64,000 bases of DNA. Source: VFKI01 sp033762075 (GTDB taxonomy: Bacteria > Pseudomonadota > Gammaproteobacteria > DSM-16500). This document shows, piece by piece, positions 9,178 to 18,522 of the stretch; position 1 is the stretch's first letter, and each line of letters begins with the position of its first letter. The position numbers were made by a program, and so were the translations under genes. The notes beneath the pieces are model-generated. The model had not been told where the DNA came from. It worked only from the letters and a program-made list of their open reading frames with translations, and ran no database searches. Location of the stretch: assembly GCA_033762075.1 (NCBI GenBank), contig JANRLY010000019.1, forward strand, positions 1 through 64,000. The letters are read 5' to 3'.

Positions 9178-9662
9178 GTGAGTGATTGTAATTGCTTAAT
9201 CGTAGACGTGAGTGATTGCGCAGTCGTTGGGCCTATCATACGCTTAACGACACGACCCTTTGGATCAATGATAAAAGTCATTGGTAAATAATCTGATAAT
9301 GCTAAATGAAATAATTCTGCAGGATCTTCAACAAGCACTGGAAATTGAATGTTTAATTTATGCATAACATCCGCGAGTGCTCGCCCTGATAAATGATCAT
9401 AATTAACACCATACATCATAATCGCTGGGTTTGATTCTACATCATGATAAAACTGATTCAGTGTTTTCATTTCTTCTACACAATTATCGCACCAGTCGGA
9501 CCAATAATTGATGACAACCCACTTCCCTTGTAATTGAGCAGTAGAAATCGTATGACCATTACTGTCATGCAATGTCACTTCTGAACGTGAACAGCTCGTC
9601 AATAAAAGTAACATGCATGACAATAAGACAACTTTAATATTATACAGTCGCATTTGTCGCAT
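9174..9662 (-). CDS. TlpA/ResA-like thioredoxin-fold lipoprotein
   Basis: 162 residues. The signal peptide ends in a lipobox (LTSC, Cys24), so this is a membrane-anchored periplasmic thioredoxin. The active site is WCDNC (C58 and C61), followed by the cis-Pro loop LPMTFIIDPKG. Proteins of this type reduce apocytochrome c or the CuA-site cysteines. Its place between sco and a cytochrome c, with a 23-base overlap onto sco, supports a role in copper or haem insertion for the oxidase. An in-frame ATG three codons on (9653) is an equally good start; neither has a strong ribosome-binding site. Confidence 0.88.
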   Translation of the reverse strand: MRQMRLYNIKVVLLSCMLLLLTSCSRSEVTLHDSNGHTISTAQLQGKWVVINYWSDWCDNCVEEMKTLNQFYHDVESNPAIMMYGVNYDHLSGRALADVMHKLNIQFPVLVEDPAELFHLALSDYLPMTFIIDPKGRVVKRMIGPTTAQSLTSTIKQLQSLT

Positions 9663-10311
9663 CTAAAATGGCTCGATAATCATGCGTGAGTTTTTCTGGT
9701 GTATGCGGATAGGAAAAGAAAGCTTGCAAATTTCCATCCGGGTTAAACAATAAAACTTCTGCGCTGTGATTAATCGTATAGTGGTTTTTGCCAGCACCGT
9801 CTGCTTGAATTTTTGCAGCAGCAATATGAAGTTGTTTTTCAAGCGCAACCGTTTCATTAATATCAGCACGAGCACCAATAAAATGAGGATTGAATGAATT
9901 AACATAACCCTTCAAGCGATTCATATCATCACGCTCTGGGTCCACAGTAATTAATACAACTGTCGGCATTTGATCGGCAGGCAATACTGACTCTAGTTTT
10001 TTATACATGCCATTCATTGCTGCCATTGTTGCTGGACAGACCATGCCACAATTGGTAAATCCAAAAAACATCATTGTCCAATGCCCTTTCAAACTGTCAC
10101 GCGTAAAAGGATTGCCCGTCGTATCTTGCAAGTTAAAAGGCGCAATATCACTACGTGCTTCTTTCAAAATGACACCATCGATTTTAACATCCGCGAGAGA
10201 AACAGCGCGGTGACGAATCATACCGAAATAAATCGCAACAGAAGCTACCACAACAACAATAAATAATAAAAAACCTATGAACTTACTATTTGACTTCCTA
10301 GACATACTCAT
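9640..10311 (-). CDS. SCO1/SenC copper chaperone for cytochrome oxidase
   Basis: 223 residues from the ATG at 10311, chosen because GAGG lies 8 bases upstream; a GTG at 10320 is in frame but less well placed. One N-terminal membrane span (about 12-32) is followed by a thioredoxin-like SCO domain with the copper ligands CGMVC (a CxxxC motif) in FFGFTNCGMVCPATM and His in NHSAEVLLF. It delivers copper to, or reduces, the CuA centre of CoxB, which is encoded in the same run. Confidence 0.94.
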   Translation of the reverse strand: MSMSRKSNSKFIGFLLFIVVVVASVAIYFGMIRHRAVSLADVKIDGVILKEARSDIAPFNLQDTTGNPFTRDSLKGHWTMMFFGFTNCGMVCPATMAAMNGMYKKLESVLPADQMPTVVLITVDPERDDMNRLKGYVNSFNPHFIGARADINETVALEKQLHIAAAKIQADGAGKNHYTINHSAEVLLFNPDGNLQAFFSYPHTPEKLTHDYRAILDATNATV

Positions 10312-10337
10312 AACAAACACCTCTCACAATAGATCCT

Positions 10338-11192
10338 CTACCCCAGATAATGGTCAATCAATAACAATAAAAACAAAATGCCTAGATAAATAATGGAATA
10401 ACGAAAAGTAGCCATTGCCCATTTTTTATCTCGGCTTGTATATAATTTCCATGCATACCACAAAAATAGTAGATTCGCTGGCAATAAAAGAACCAAGTAA
10501 ATCAACCCTGACATCCCTGCAAAATACGGCAAAATGCTAGCAGCATTTAACAAAACTGTATAGAGAACAATATTTAATCGCGTAAAGTCTATGCCATGAG
10601 TGTTTGGCAGCATGGGAATTTTAGCTTCAGCATAATCATCTGAGCGGTGAATGGCGAGCGCCCAAAAGTGTGGCGGTGTCCAAACAAAAATAATTAAGAC
10701 GAGCAACAATGCGTGAGGAGAAATGCTATTCGTAACCGCTGTCCACCCGAGCAATGGTGGCACAGCTCCGGCAATTCCACCGATGACAATATTTTGTGGT
10801 GTCGCATGTTTTAAATAAAGGGTGTAACACACGGCATAACCAATCAAAGATAAAAATGTCAAAAACGCTGTCAGCGGATTGATGAAATACAATAAAATCG
10901 CCATCCCCAGCACACATAGAATCGTTGCAAAAATAAAGCTTTTTTTCGTTGAAATACGTCCTTCTGCAATTGGGCGTCGAATCGTGCGCTGCATTAAACG
11001 ATCGATATGCTGGTCTGCAATATGATTTAATACAGCGGCAGAAGAAGCCACTAAAGCAATACCTAAGTTACCCCAAAAAACAATACTCAGTGGAACTGCT
11101 TTTGGCGTAGCCAAGCACATACCAACTAATGCTGTTAACAGCATCAACAACACTACACGCGGTTTACATAACTCAAAATAATCAGCGATCAC
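10338..11192 (-). CDS. ctaB: Protohaem IX farnesyltransferase (haem O synthase)
   Basis: 284 residues with about eight to nine membrane spans; converts haem B to haem O. The prenyl-diphosphate binding motif is NHIADQHIDRLMQRT (N56, D60, D64), followed by RRPIAEGRIS; the second loop is DDYAEAKIPMLPNTHG. Translation starts at GTG, four bases behind a perfect GGAGGTC ribosome-binding site, and overlaps the 3' end of ctaA by 11 bases. With ctaA it makes haem A for the oxidase. cyoE is the equivalent name in quinol-oxidase operons; the setting here favours ctaB. Confidence 0.95.
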   Translation of the reverse strand: MIADYFELCKPRVVLLMLLTALVGMCLATPKAVPLSIVFWGNLGIALVASSAAVLNHIADQHIDRLMQRTIRRPIAEGRISTKKSFIFATILCVLGMAILLYFINPLTAFLTFLSLIGYAVCYTLYLKHATPQNIVIGGIAGAVPPLLGWTAVTNSISPHALLLVLIIFVWTPPHFWALAIHRSDDYAEAKIPMLPNTHGIDFTRLNIVLYTVLLNAASILPYFAGMSGLIYLVLLLPANLLFLWYAWKLYTSRDKKWAMATFRYSIIYLGILFLLLLIDHYLG

Positions 11193-12147
11193 GGTTGACC
11201 TCCATTTTAAATCTGTAAACCAATGTGATCATCGCTAATAACAGCAATGCAGCGACCAAAGTATGGCTCACCGCCGTGAAGACAGGTAAATGGAAAATTA
11301 CATTGATCATGCCGAGACATACTTGCAGAATCAACAACCCTAAAATGAGATAAAAATATTTTTCTTGATGTGAAAATTGAGAGAATCCAAATACTGATAG
11401 TAAGAAAAGATAGAGCGTCACAACCAATGCGCCAATGCGATGCAGCATTTGGATAGTTTGTCGAACCGATTCAGAAAAAGCACCACCTTCATAATTTGCG
11501 CCGATTGGTAAAATTTGAAATGCTTCTTTAAAATGAAACTGCAAACTCTGCCCATTCACACATAAAGGAAAATCAGGACAACTGAGTGAAGCATAATTTG
11601 TGCTTGTCCAGGCACCTAATAAAATTTGTAAAAAAACTAAAATCAATCCGAGCAAAGCACCGACAAACCAAATTCCGTGATACCTTTCTTTGCGCGCAGA
11701 AGATGCATTCACCAATACCAGCAACCAAAGCGCAGATAAAATGAAGAAACCGCCAATCAAATGCTGTGTCACCACAATTGGCCATAAACTTAATGTTACT
11801 GTCCAACGACCCAATAAAATCTGATAGCAAAGCAACCCAATGAGCACAAAAGATAAAATCATATTTGTACGTGTACGATATTTTTTTTGAAAAAAGATAT
11901 TTCCAATGATAAACACAATCAGCAAACTCAAAACAGAAACTGCATAACGATGAATCATTTCTGCCCACGCTTTATATGCAACAAAATGTGAGCCTGCAAC
12001 AGGCACCCAATGCCCATAGCAACCTGGCCAATCAGGACAACCTAATCCCGCATCCATGAGGCGAGTAAAAACCCCTAAGCCAATCACAACAAATGCAAAA
12101 CACACTGCAATCATTGCTGCGAAAGAAATAAAACGATGCTTAACCAA
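11182..12147 (-). CDS. ctaA: Haem A synthase (COX15/CtaA)
   Basis: About 321 residues, eight membrane spans in two four-helix halves; oxidises haem O to haem A. Signatures are TRLMDAGLGCPDWPGCYGHW near the N terminus, EMIHRYAVS, TQHLIGG and LHRIGALVV with the haem-ligand histidines, and SCPDFPLC with the second cysteine pair. I prefer the TTG at 12147 because GGAGG lies nine bases before it; a GTG at 12168 would add seven residues but has no ribosome-binding site. The start overlaps the stop of the Sco-like gene, so the two are coupled. Confidence 0.93.
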   Translation of the reverse strand: MVKHRFISFAAMIAVCFAFVVIGLGVFTRLMDAGLGCPDWPGCYGHWVPVAGSHFVAYKAWAEMIHRYAVSVLSLLIVFIIGNIFFQKKYRTRTNMILSFVLIGLLCYQILLGRWTVTLSLWPIVVTQHLIGGFFILSALWLLVLVNASSARKERYHGIWFVGALLGLILVFLQILLGAWTSTNYASLSCPDFPLCVNGQSLQFHFKEAFQILPIGANYEGGAFSESVRQTIQMLHRIGALVVTLYLFLLSVFGFSQFSHQEKYFYLILGLLILQVCLGMINVIFHLPVFTAVSHTLVAALLLLAMITLVYRFKMEVNRDR

Positions 12148-12607
12148 TTTGAGAAACCTCCAAAACACGTTTTAAATCTTGCAAAATATTCATAGGATCT
12201 GTTGTATCAGAATAAGACATAAAAACATTTTGTGCTGGATCCACCAAATAGATGTGGCCTGCTGCAAATGCAGATGGTTTACCTTGTTGAATAAAGATGC
12301 GATCACGATTATTACCTAGTGCTTTTTGCACTTGATGTAAAAGAAAATCTCTATGCTCACACTGTTGATCACAAACACCAGCAATCACTTGCAAGACAAT
12401 CCAACGTCGTTTTGCAGATTTCTCATTCAAACTTGCATACGCTTTATCTGATAAATGCATCGGTGGCGTAATCAATTGTCCACGATTTAATTGAGAGAAA
12501 TGAAAATAACGATGACCATAATAAAATAGCGTCGCCAAAATCACCGGCACGACAGAAATTCCCAGTAAAATATACAGTGGCAAATTATTTTTTTTCACTT
12601 TTAGCAT
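12140..12607 (-). CDS. Membrane-anchored Sco-like protein with a CxxxC motif
   Basis: 155 residues: one N-terminal membrane span (about 9-29), then a small periplasmic domain containing RRWIVLQVIAGVCDQQCEH and HIYLVDPAQNVFMSYSD. The CDQQC has the same CxxxC spacing as the SCO protein nearby, and the later hydrophobic strand and DP turn also fit a thioredoxin fold, but the SCO histidine is not at the usual distance. Proteins of this size are common in proteobacterial oxidase operons and have no assigned activity. A role in CuA or CuB maturation is inferred from context. An AGGA ribosome-binding site precedes the ATG. Confidence 0.75.
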   Translation of the reverse strand: MLKVKKNNLPLYILLGISVVPVILATLFYYGHRYFHFSQLNRGQLITPPMHLSDKAYASLNEKSAKRRWIVLQVIAGVCDQQCEHRDFLLHQVQKALGNNRDRIFIQQGKPSAFAAGHIYLVDPAQNVFMSYSDTTDPMNILQDLKRVLEVSQIG

Positions 12608-12647
12608 TTCATTTTCCTACCAATATCAATGTATTTGTCTGGCCCAC

Positions 12648-12728
12648 TGTCATTCCGCGCAGCTTCTAGCGCGGAAACCAGCGACTTTACGACACGGGGT
12701 CCCGCGCTAAAATCTGCGCGGGATGACA
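12648..12728. repeat. Palindromic dispersed element between the Sco-like gene and surf1
   Basis: TGTCATTCCGCGC (12648-12660) is inverted at 12716-12728 as GCGCGGGATGACA with one mismatch, with further GCGC-rich palindromic sequence inside. It belongs to the same family as the copies near 18531, 44532, 45723 and 49104. It contains the stop codon and last codons of surf1. Confidence 0.8.
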
Positions 12729-13399
12729 AAACAAAAATAAATCGAAGCAATCAACAAGACGATCGCCATCAAAAACCATTGGACTGCATAGCCTAAATGT
12801 CGCTCTGGCAAAACCGTCGTTATCACCCATTCACGCGCAAACCCATTCGGCATATTCGCATCGAGTCGCAAAATAAATGGATAGAGAGGTTTATTCAGTA
12901 CATGAGATAGCTCTGGCACATCCACTTTCTGAATCACTAAAGGTTTCACAGTCGGATTTAAAATATTTTTACCCAAAATAAATTGATACTCATGAAAGGT
13001 TCTAAGGTGCCCTATCAAACGTTGTTCATTTTTAACAGGAGAAATCACAGGCAATTGACCATTCTCTAAAACTGGCACCCATCCTCGGTCAACCAATAAA
13101 TACTCAGATTCATTTGGTATTTGAAAAACAGTAAGAACTTCAAATCCCAATCGATGATGAAAAAATTGATCTTGCACAAGAATAATTTCATCATTGAGAT
13201 ATCGGCCCGCGACAATAACATGTTGGAATTCAAGTGGATTTTTTGTAACTGATTTTAATGCCACAGGTGCACTGATCAATCGCTCTTTAGAATCATTGAG
13301 CAAATCTTTTTTAAATTGGTAACGACACAGTTGCCAGTAACCTAATGCAACAAATAATGCAACAAAACAAAGCCAGAACATAAAAAGTTTGATTTTCAT
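12707..13399 (-). CDS. SURF1-family cytochrome oxidase assembly protein
   Basis: 230 residues with the SURF1 plan: an N-terminal membrane span (about 4-22), a periplasmic domain (GYWQLCRYQFKKDLL, VAGRYLNDEIILVQDQ, LLVDRGWVP), and a C-terminal span (about 205-224) after HLGYAVQWFLMA. It helps place haem A in subunit I. The last eight codons (CFVIPRRF) and the TAG come from a dispersed palindromic element, so the original C terminus was probably slightly different. The start overlaps cox11 by four bases. Confidence 0.92.
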   Translation of the reverse strand: MKIKLFMFWLCFVALFVALGYWQLCRYQFKKDLLNDSKERLISAPVALKSVTKNPLEFQHVIVAGRYLNDEIILVQDQFFHHRLGFEVLTVFQIPNESEYLLVDRGWVPVLENGQLPVISPVKNEQRLIGHLRTFHEYQFILGKNILNPTVKPLVIQKVDVPELSHVLNKPLYPFILRLDANMPNGFAREWVITTVLPERHLGYAVQWFLMAIVLLIASIYFCFVIPRRF

Positions 13400-13983
13400 A
13401 AATCAATCCGGCCTTTCGTGAAATGCTTTTGATTTTTTTTCACGAATTCTGTCGCATCAAATAATGTATAGGATAAAGTGATTTCCTTGATATCTTTAGA
13501 GACATGCGGATCAATAAAAAAATAGACCGGCATATCAGCTTTTTCTTTTTTATAAAAATATTGTTGTGTGAAACAAAAGCATTCTGTTTTTTTTAAAAAT
13601 CGCGCAGCATCGACTGGCGTGATACTTGGGATGGCTTGCACAGTCAACTCACGCCCTGTTTGATTTTCGGCATAAAAATAGATCAACTTGCGTTCGCCAG
13701 GATGCACGTCGATCGATCGTTGCAAAGGAATGAATTTAAATTGTAGTCCACCATGCAAAACGGTAGAAAAATACACTTTAATCGTTCTCGAGCGATCCAT
13801 TTGCATATTAGCATCGACAGCGGAAGCAGAACGAACGGATTGACCATTGACCCCTGTTTGTTGGCAAACTAATCGATACAAAGGCACAAGCATGTAACAA
13901 AAGCCAAACATAAAAATAACGCCGCATACTAAAATACGTATGAGGCGTTTATTTTTCTTTTGTTGCTCAGGAGATAAATTCAT
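13396..13983 (-). CDS. COX11/CtaG copper chaperone for CuB
   Basis: 195 residues: an N-terminal membrane span (about 13-35) with VPLYRLVCQQTGVNGQ just outside it, then an immunoglobulin-like periplasmic domain. The copper site is CFCF (C135 and C137) in KKTECFCFTQQ, and C40 is the third conserved cysteine. It inserts CuB into CoxA. The gene lies 14 bases after coxA and overlaps surf1 by four bases. Confidence 0.94.
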   Translation of the reverse strand: MNLSPEQQKKNKRLIRILVCGVIFMFGFCYMLVPLYRLVCQQTGVNGQSVRSASAVDANMQMDRSRTIKVYFSTVLHGGLQFKFIPLQRSIDVHPGERKLIYFYAENQTGRELTVQAIPSITPVDAARFLKKTECFCFTQQYFYKKEKADMPVYFFIDPHVSKDIKEITLSYTLFDATEFVKKNQKHFTKGRIDL

Positions 13984-13997
13984 TTCTCAGAAAAAAC

Positions 13998-15626
13998 TCA
14001 TGGTACAGCATGCGACTCAGCTTCGAGATTCGTCGGTGGCGTTTCGAAGGTGTGATAAGGAACAGGCGATGGGAGCGTCCATTCAAGACCTCTCGCACCA
14101 TCCCAAATACGTGCCGGCATACTACGCGGCGCTTTTCCTAAACACGATTTGACAATAATGTACAAGAAAATCAATTGTGCAAATCCAAAGATAAACGCAC
14201 CCACCGTACACATTTGGTTAAAATCAGTAAATTGCAAAGCATAATCAGGAATGCGGCGTGGCATTCCAGCTAATCCTAGAAAATGCATTGGTAAAAAGGT
14301 GAGATTCATCCCAATCACTGTCAACCAAAAATGCCATTGGCCTAACGTTTCGCTGTACATTCTGCCTGTCCATTTAGGCAACCAAAAATAAACAGCTGCA
14401 ATAATCGTAAATAATGAGCCAGAGACTAAGACGTAGTGGAAATGCGCAACAACAAAATAACTGTCGCGATACTGATAATCTGCTGGTGCGAGCGCAAGCA
14501 TCAATCCAGAAAATCCACCAATTGTAAACATGACCAAAAAGCCCAGCGCGAATAACATTGGCGTTTCGAAACTGATGGAGCCCTTGAATAGAGTTGCAAC
14601 CCAGTTAAATACTTTAATCCCCGTGGGCACAGCAATTAACATCGTGGCATACATTGTATATAACTGGGCAGCTACTGGCGCGCCAGTTGTAAACATATGA
14701 TGCATCCATACAACAAACCCTAATATGGCAATAATCACTGTGGCGTAAACCATAAAGTGATAACCGAACAAAGGTTTTCTAGAAAAAGTTGGGATGATGT
14801 CAGAAATAATTCCAAAGCCAGGCAAAATAAGAATGTAAACTTCTGGATGACCAAAAAACCAAAACACATGCTGAAATAAAACTGGATCACCGCCGCCTGC
14901 TGCATTGAAAAAACTCGTATGAAAATGACGATCCATCAACATCATCGTGACACAACCTGCAAGCACAGGCATTACAGCCAATAATAAAAACGCTGTCACT
15001 AACCAACCCCAAACAAACACGGGCATTTGCATCCAACCCATGCCAGGTGCACGCATGTTAAAAATGGTAACGACAATATTGAGTGCAGCTAAAATGGAAG
15101 AAGCACCCATCATGTGAATGGAAAAAATAAAAAAGTCCGTGCTCGCTGGACCATAAGTAGTCGAAAGTGGTGCGTAAAATGTCCAACCAAAATCTGGTGC
15201 AGGCCCACTCATGAATAATGTGCTCATTAACAACGTAAAAGCAAATGGCAATAGCCAAAAGCTCCAGTTATTTAAGCGTGGCAACGCCATATCAGGTGCA
15301 CCAATCATCATGGGAATTAACCAATTAGCTAGTCCAGCTAGAGCAGGCATGATAACGCCAAAAACCATGATCAAACCGTGTAGGGTTGTCATTTGATTGA
15401 AATGTTCAGGATTTAAAAGCAGCGTGCCGGGCGTAAATAATTCAAGGCGAATTAATAACGCCATGAATCCGCCTACAAATAACATAATTAAACTCAAAAC
15501 AAGATAAAGCGTACCGATATCCTTGTGGTTCGTCGTAAATAACCAACGCTTAAAACCTTTTGGTGGGCCATGATGTTCATGATCGTGGTGATCTTCGTGC
15601 TGGTCGTGCAAGATGGCTTCGCTCAT
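13998..15626 (-). CDS. coxA: Cytochrome c oxidase subunit I
   Basis: 542 residues, twelve membrane spans. The metal ligands are visible: H83 and H397 for haem a, H395 for haem a3, and H260, H309 and H310 for CuB. E262 and Y264 in GHPEVY give the proton-channel glutamate and the His-Tyr cross-link. Together with K338 (TGIKVF) this marks an A1-type haem-copper oxidase. The N terminus is unusually His/Asp-rich (residues 7-19, HDQHEDHHDHEHH) and might bind metal. It lies 12 bases after coxB. Confidence 0.97.
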   Translation of the reverse strand: MSEAILHDQHEDHHDHEHHGPPKGFKRWLFTTNHKDIGTLYLVLSLIMLFVGGFMALLIRLELFTPGTLLLNPEHFNQMTTLHGLIMVFGVIMPALAGLANWLIPMMIGAPDMALPRLNNWSFWLLPFAFTLLMSTLFMSGPAPDFGWTFYAPLSTTYGPASTDFFIFSIHMMGASSILAALNIVVTIFNMRAPGMGWMQMPVFVWGWLVTAFLLLAVMPVLAGCVTMMLMDRHFHTSFFNAAGGGDPVLFQHVFWFFGHPEVYILILPGFGIISDIIPTFSRKPLFGYHFMVYATVIIAILGFVVWMHHMFTTGAPVAAQLYTMYATMLIAVPTGIKVFNWVATLFKGSISFETPMLFALGFLVMFTIGGFSGLMLALAPADYQYRDSYFVVAHFHYVLVSGSLFTIIAAVYFWLPKWTGRMYSETLGQWHFWLTVIGMNLTFLPMHFLGLAGMPRRIPDYALQFTDFNQMCTVGAFIFGFAQLIFLYIIVKSCLGKAPRSMPARIWDGARGLEWTLPSPVPYHTFETPPTNLEAESHAVP

Positions 15627-15638
15627 TTTAAATCTCCG

Positions 15639-16781
15639 TTAATTCCCCTGCTCTGCTTTTTCGACATCAGCAGGTTGGACGAGAATTGGATTATTGTGTT
15701 GCTGGTTTAACGTATCATTTCCCCAAGAATGTCTGATGTAACTAATCACAGCAGCCATCGTACGCGCATCTAATTGAGAACCAAAAGCTTGCATTGCTGT
15801 ACCTGGCACACCTGTAGCAACAAATTTGATCGTAGAAACGGCAGGCCCCGTGACGACACGACTGCCTTTAAGTGGTGGGAAACTTGGTGGCAAACCTACG
15901 CCTGTCGGTTGATGACACATGGCACAACTTTTTTCGTAAGCAGCTTTACCTTCGGTGAGAAGCTCAGTCTCTGTCATGGGTTTTGCAGGTAGAGCATTCG
16001 CCTGCACAGTACTGGGTTGATGGGCAACGACCCATTGCGCAAAATCTTCTTTTGAAACAGCTTGTACAACAATGGGCATGAAGGCGTGATTGACACCGCA
16101 CAATTCACCGCACTGTCCGCGGTAAATGCCTGGTGTATCAATGTAAGTCCAATTTTCGTTGATGTACCCCGGAATTGCATCTTGCTTCACCCCCAACGCT
16201 GGCACCCACCAAGAGTGAATAACATCATCAGCTGTTACGAGTAATTTAATCTTTGTGTGAACTGGCACTACTAAAGGATGGTCCACTTCGAGCAAGAACC
16301 AAGCATCTTTAGGAGCTTGATTATTAATTTGATCAAGCGGCGTTGCGAGATTACTGAAAAATCCAATGCCTTGATCTAGATATTCGTATTTCCATTTCCA
16401 TTGGTAACCCGTAATTTTAATTGTTAATTCTGATTTATCTGTATTGTGAATATGCAAAAGTACAATCGTCGCAGGAATCGCTAAAGCCACTAAGATGAGG
16501 AAAGGAATGGTCGTCCAGAGAATTTCGATGCCTAAATGCTCGTGAAAATGAACAGCTTGAGCACCTTTTGATTTACGGAACTTGATCAAGGAGTAGATCA
16601 ATACGCCGAAAACTAAGACACCAATCCCGCAACACACATAAAATCCAGCCATGTGTAAGTCATAAATTTCGTGACTCAGGGTAGAAACCCCATAAGGCAT
16701 GTTGTAAGCAGATTCAGCGCGCGTGGTTACGGCGAAAAAACTGCAAAAAAGCGCAGTCAAGCGGATAAATAAGTACTTCAT
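15639..16781 (-). CDS. coxB: Cytochrome c oxidase subunit II with fused cytochrome c domain (caa3-type)
   Basis: 380 residues: signal peptide, two membrane spans (about 44-67 and 88-110), then a cupredoxin domain with the full CuA set H189, C224, E226, C228, H232 and M235 (CGELCGVNHAFM). A linker leads to a C-terminal cytochrome c domain with CAMCH at 286-290. The fusion makes this a caa3-type enzyme that can take electrons through its own haem. It is the first gene of the long minus-strand oxidase run. The 183 bases to the divergent cytochrome gene at 16965 should hold both promoters, though I see no clear -35/-10 pair. Confidence 0.96.
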   Translation of the reverse strand: MKYLFIRLTALFCSFFAVTTRAESAYNMPYGVSTLSHEIYDLHMAGFYVCCGIGVLVFGVLIYSLIKFRKSKGAQAVHFHEHLGIEILWTTIPFLILVALAIPATIVLLHIHNTDKSELTIKITGYQWKWKYEYLDQGIGFFSNLATPLDQINNQAPKDAWFLLEVDHPLVVPVHTKIKLLVTADDVIHSWWVPALGVKQDAIPGYINENWTYIDTPGIYRGQCGELCGVNHAFMPIVVQAVSKEDFAQWVVAHQPSTVQANALPAKPMTETELLTEGKAAYEKSCAMCHQPTGVGLPPSFPPLKGSRVVTGPAVSTIKFVATGVPGTAMQAFGSQLDARTMAAVISYIRHSWGNDTLNQQHNNPILVQPADVEKAEQGN

Positions 16782-16964
16782 GTATCAAGCCTATTCATTC
16801 TAGTTTGAGATCTTCAGGGAGATGGTGGCCAATTAAAACATATTTTACGAAGAAAACAAGTCATGAGCGTTAATTTATGAAAAAATCGCGATCAGTTATT
16901 TCACTTCAACTCAATCCCGATTAGAATGTGCGGCAAAATCTTTTTCTGAAAAGGACACGGTCAC

Positions 16965-18515
16965 GTGAAAAAGCGTTTAATAAAAATCATTACCAGCCGC
17001 ACATTTATAGTCACTGCGGCAATCATCATTGCAACAGCAGCCGGCGTCGGCGGCTGGATAATCCACAGCATCAGCCAAGAAATGGCGAAATCACTCGAAC
17101 CTGAAAATGCCACCCCTTGGTTTCCTGATTACCCCAATGTCAAAACAAACACGCCTCTTGTTCAGCGCGGGGAATACCTCGTCAAAGCGGGAGATTGCAT
17201 GGCATGCCACACAAACACAGCTGAAAAAGGCCAGCCCTTTGCAGGCGGCCTCCTCATGCAAACACCTTTCGGTAAGTTGTATACGCCAAATATCACACCA
17301 GATCCTGAAACAGGCATTGGCAAATGGACAGATGCACAATTCATCAAAGCAATGCGCGAGGGGATTTCACCTGAGGGTCATTACTACTACCCTGCTTTTC
17401 CTTATTTATATTTTAGCCGGATGTCAGACGATGACATTAAGGCCATTAAAGCTTATCTCGATGCCATTCCTGCCATCAAACAAACTAACCGCAGCAATGA
17501 AATGGTGTTCCCATTTAACATTCGCTTGTTACAACTACCCTGGCGATTAATGTTTTTTCATCCCAGTGCAAAACCACTGTCTTCCGAAAATACTGATCCT
17601 CTTAAACGAGGTGAATATCTTGTCGAAGGCCCCGGACATTGCGGCATGTGCCATACGCCCTCATGGCATATCATCACGGAAAGCTTACCGCTGGGCGCAC
17701 CCATGATGAAATACAACTTAACAGGCGCGAAAGTCCAAGGTTATCTAGCGCCAAATATTTCCCAATCCAATTTTGGCAACACTTCAGTCGATGAAATCGT
17801 CCAAGTCTTCAGCGAAGATCACTTAGTAGGCGGCGGCAATGTGGTAGGCCCCATGCTTGAAGTTAATCACGATAGTTTGCGTTATTTACCGCGCAGCGAT
17901 CTTGAAGCAATTGCGACGTATCTCAAATCTGTGAAAAGTGTTTCCCCGCCAAAACCAACTGGTTCAAACGCAGGTAAGTCACTTTACGAAAATTATTGCG
18001 CAGGTTGTCACGCTGCGGGCGCAGGTGGCGCGCCCCGCTTTGGTGATGCAGCCGCTTGGTCACCCTATTTGCAAAAAGGAATGCCAGCCGTGTATGACAA
18101 TGCTATCAAAGGCATTAACGGCATGCCTGCAAAAGGGACATGTTTATCTTGCACCGATAATGACATTCGTCAAGCCGTCGATTACATGGTCAAACCTGTG
18201 ATGGGTGTCACAGTCACGGCTAGCGCGCCAGTCGCGAAAAAATTAACACGCGAAGATGGCAAGCGCCTTTACATCGAAAATTGTAGTGTCTGTCACGCCA
18301 CTGGCTTCAAAGGCGCCCCTAAACCTGGCGACATAAACGGCTTTAAAAACGCTGTGAACGCAGGCTTTTTACAGACTTATACAGATGTTGTCACAGGCAA
18401 AAAAGGACACCCTGTACGTGGTGCCTGCCCAACGTGCTCAGATGATGAATTAATAGCCGCAATCAAATACATGTTAGATGAAAGTGCACCAAGTAAAGAT
18501 TACAACTTGTGGTAA
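16965..18515 (+). CDS. Tetrahaem membrane-anchored cytochrome c
   Basis: 516 residues beginning at GTG, nine bases after AGGA. An N-terminal anchor (about 12-36) is followed by four haem c sites: CMACH (78-82), CGMCH (226-230), CAGCH (345-349) and CSVCH (440-444). The first two domains resemble the cytochrome subunits of membrane alcohol and sugar dehydrogenases (GEYLVKAGDCMACH, TPNITPDPETGIGKWTD). The last two resemble cytochrome c5 (GMPAKGTCLSC). In the fourth domain the expected axial Met is replaced by H482 (GHPVRGACPTC), suggesting a bis-His haem. Divergent from coxB and followed by coxC, it probably feeds electrons to the oxidase. No dehydrogenase partner gene is nearby. Confidence 0.88.
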   Translation: MKKRLIKIITSRTFIVTAAIIIATAAGVGGWIIHSISQEMAKSLEPENATPWFPDYPNVKTNTPLVQRGEYLVKAGDCMACHTNTAEKGQPFAGGLLMQTPFGKLYTPNITPDPETGIGKWTDAQFIKAMREGISPEGHYYYPAFPYLYFSRMSDDDIKAIKAYLDAIPAIKQTNRSNEMVFPFNIRLLQLPWRLMFFHPSAKPLSSENTDPLKRGEYLVEGPGHCGMCHTPSWHIITESLPLGAPMMKYNLTGAKVQGYLAPNISQSNFGNTSVDEIVQVFSEDHLVGGGNVVGPMLEVNHDSLRYLPRSDLEAIATYLKSVKSVSPPKPTGSNAGKSLYENYCAGCHAAGAGGAPRFGDAAAWSPYLQKGMPAVYDNAIKGINGMPAKGTCLSCTDNDIRQAVDYMVKPVMGVTVTASAPVAKKLTREDGKRLYIENCSVCHATGFKGAPKPGDINGFKNAVNAGFLQTYTDVVTGKKGHPVRGACPTCSDDELIAAIKYMLDESAPSKDYNLW

Positions 18516-18522
18516 CACTCCC

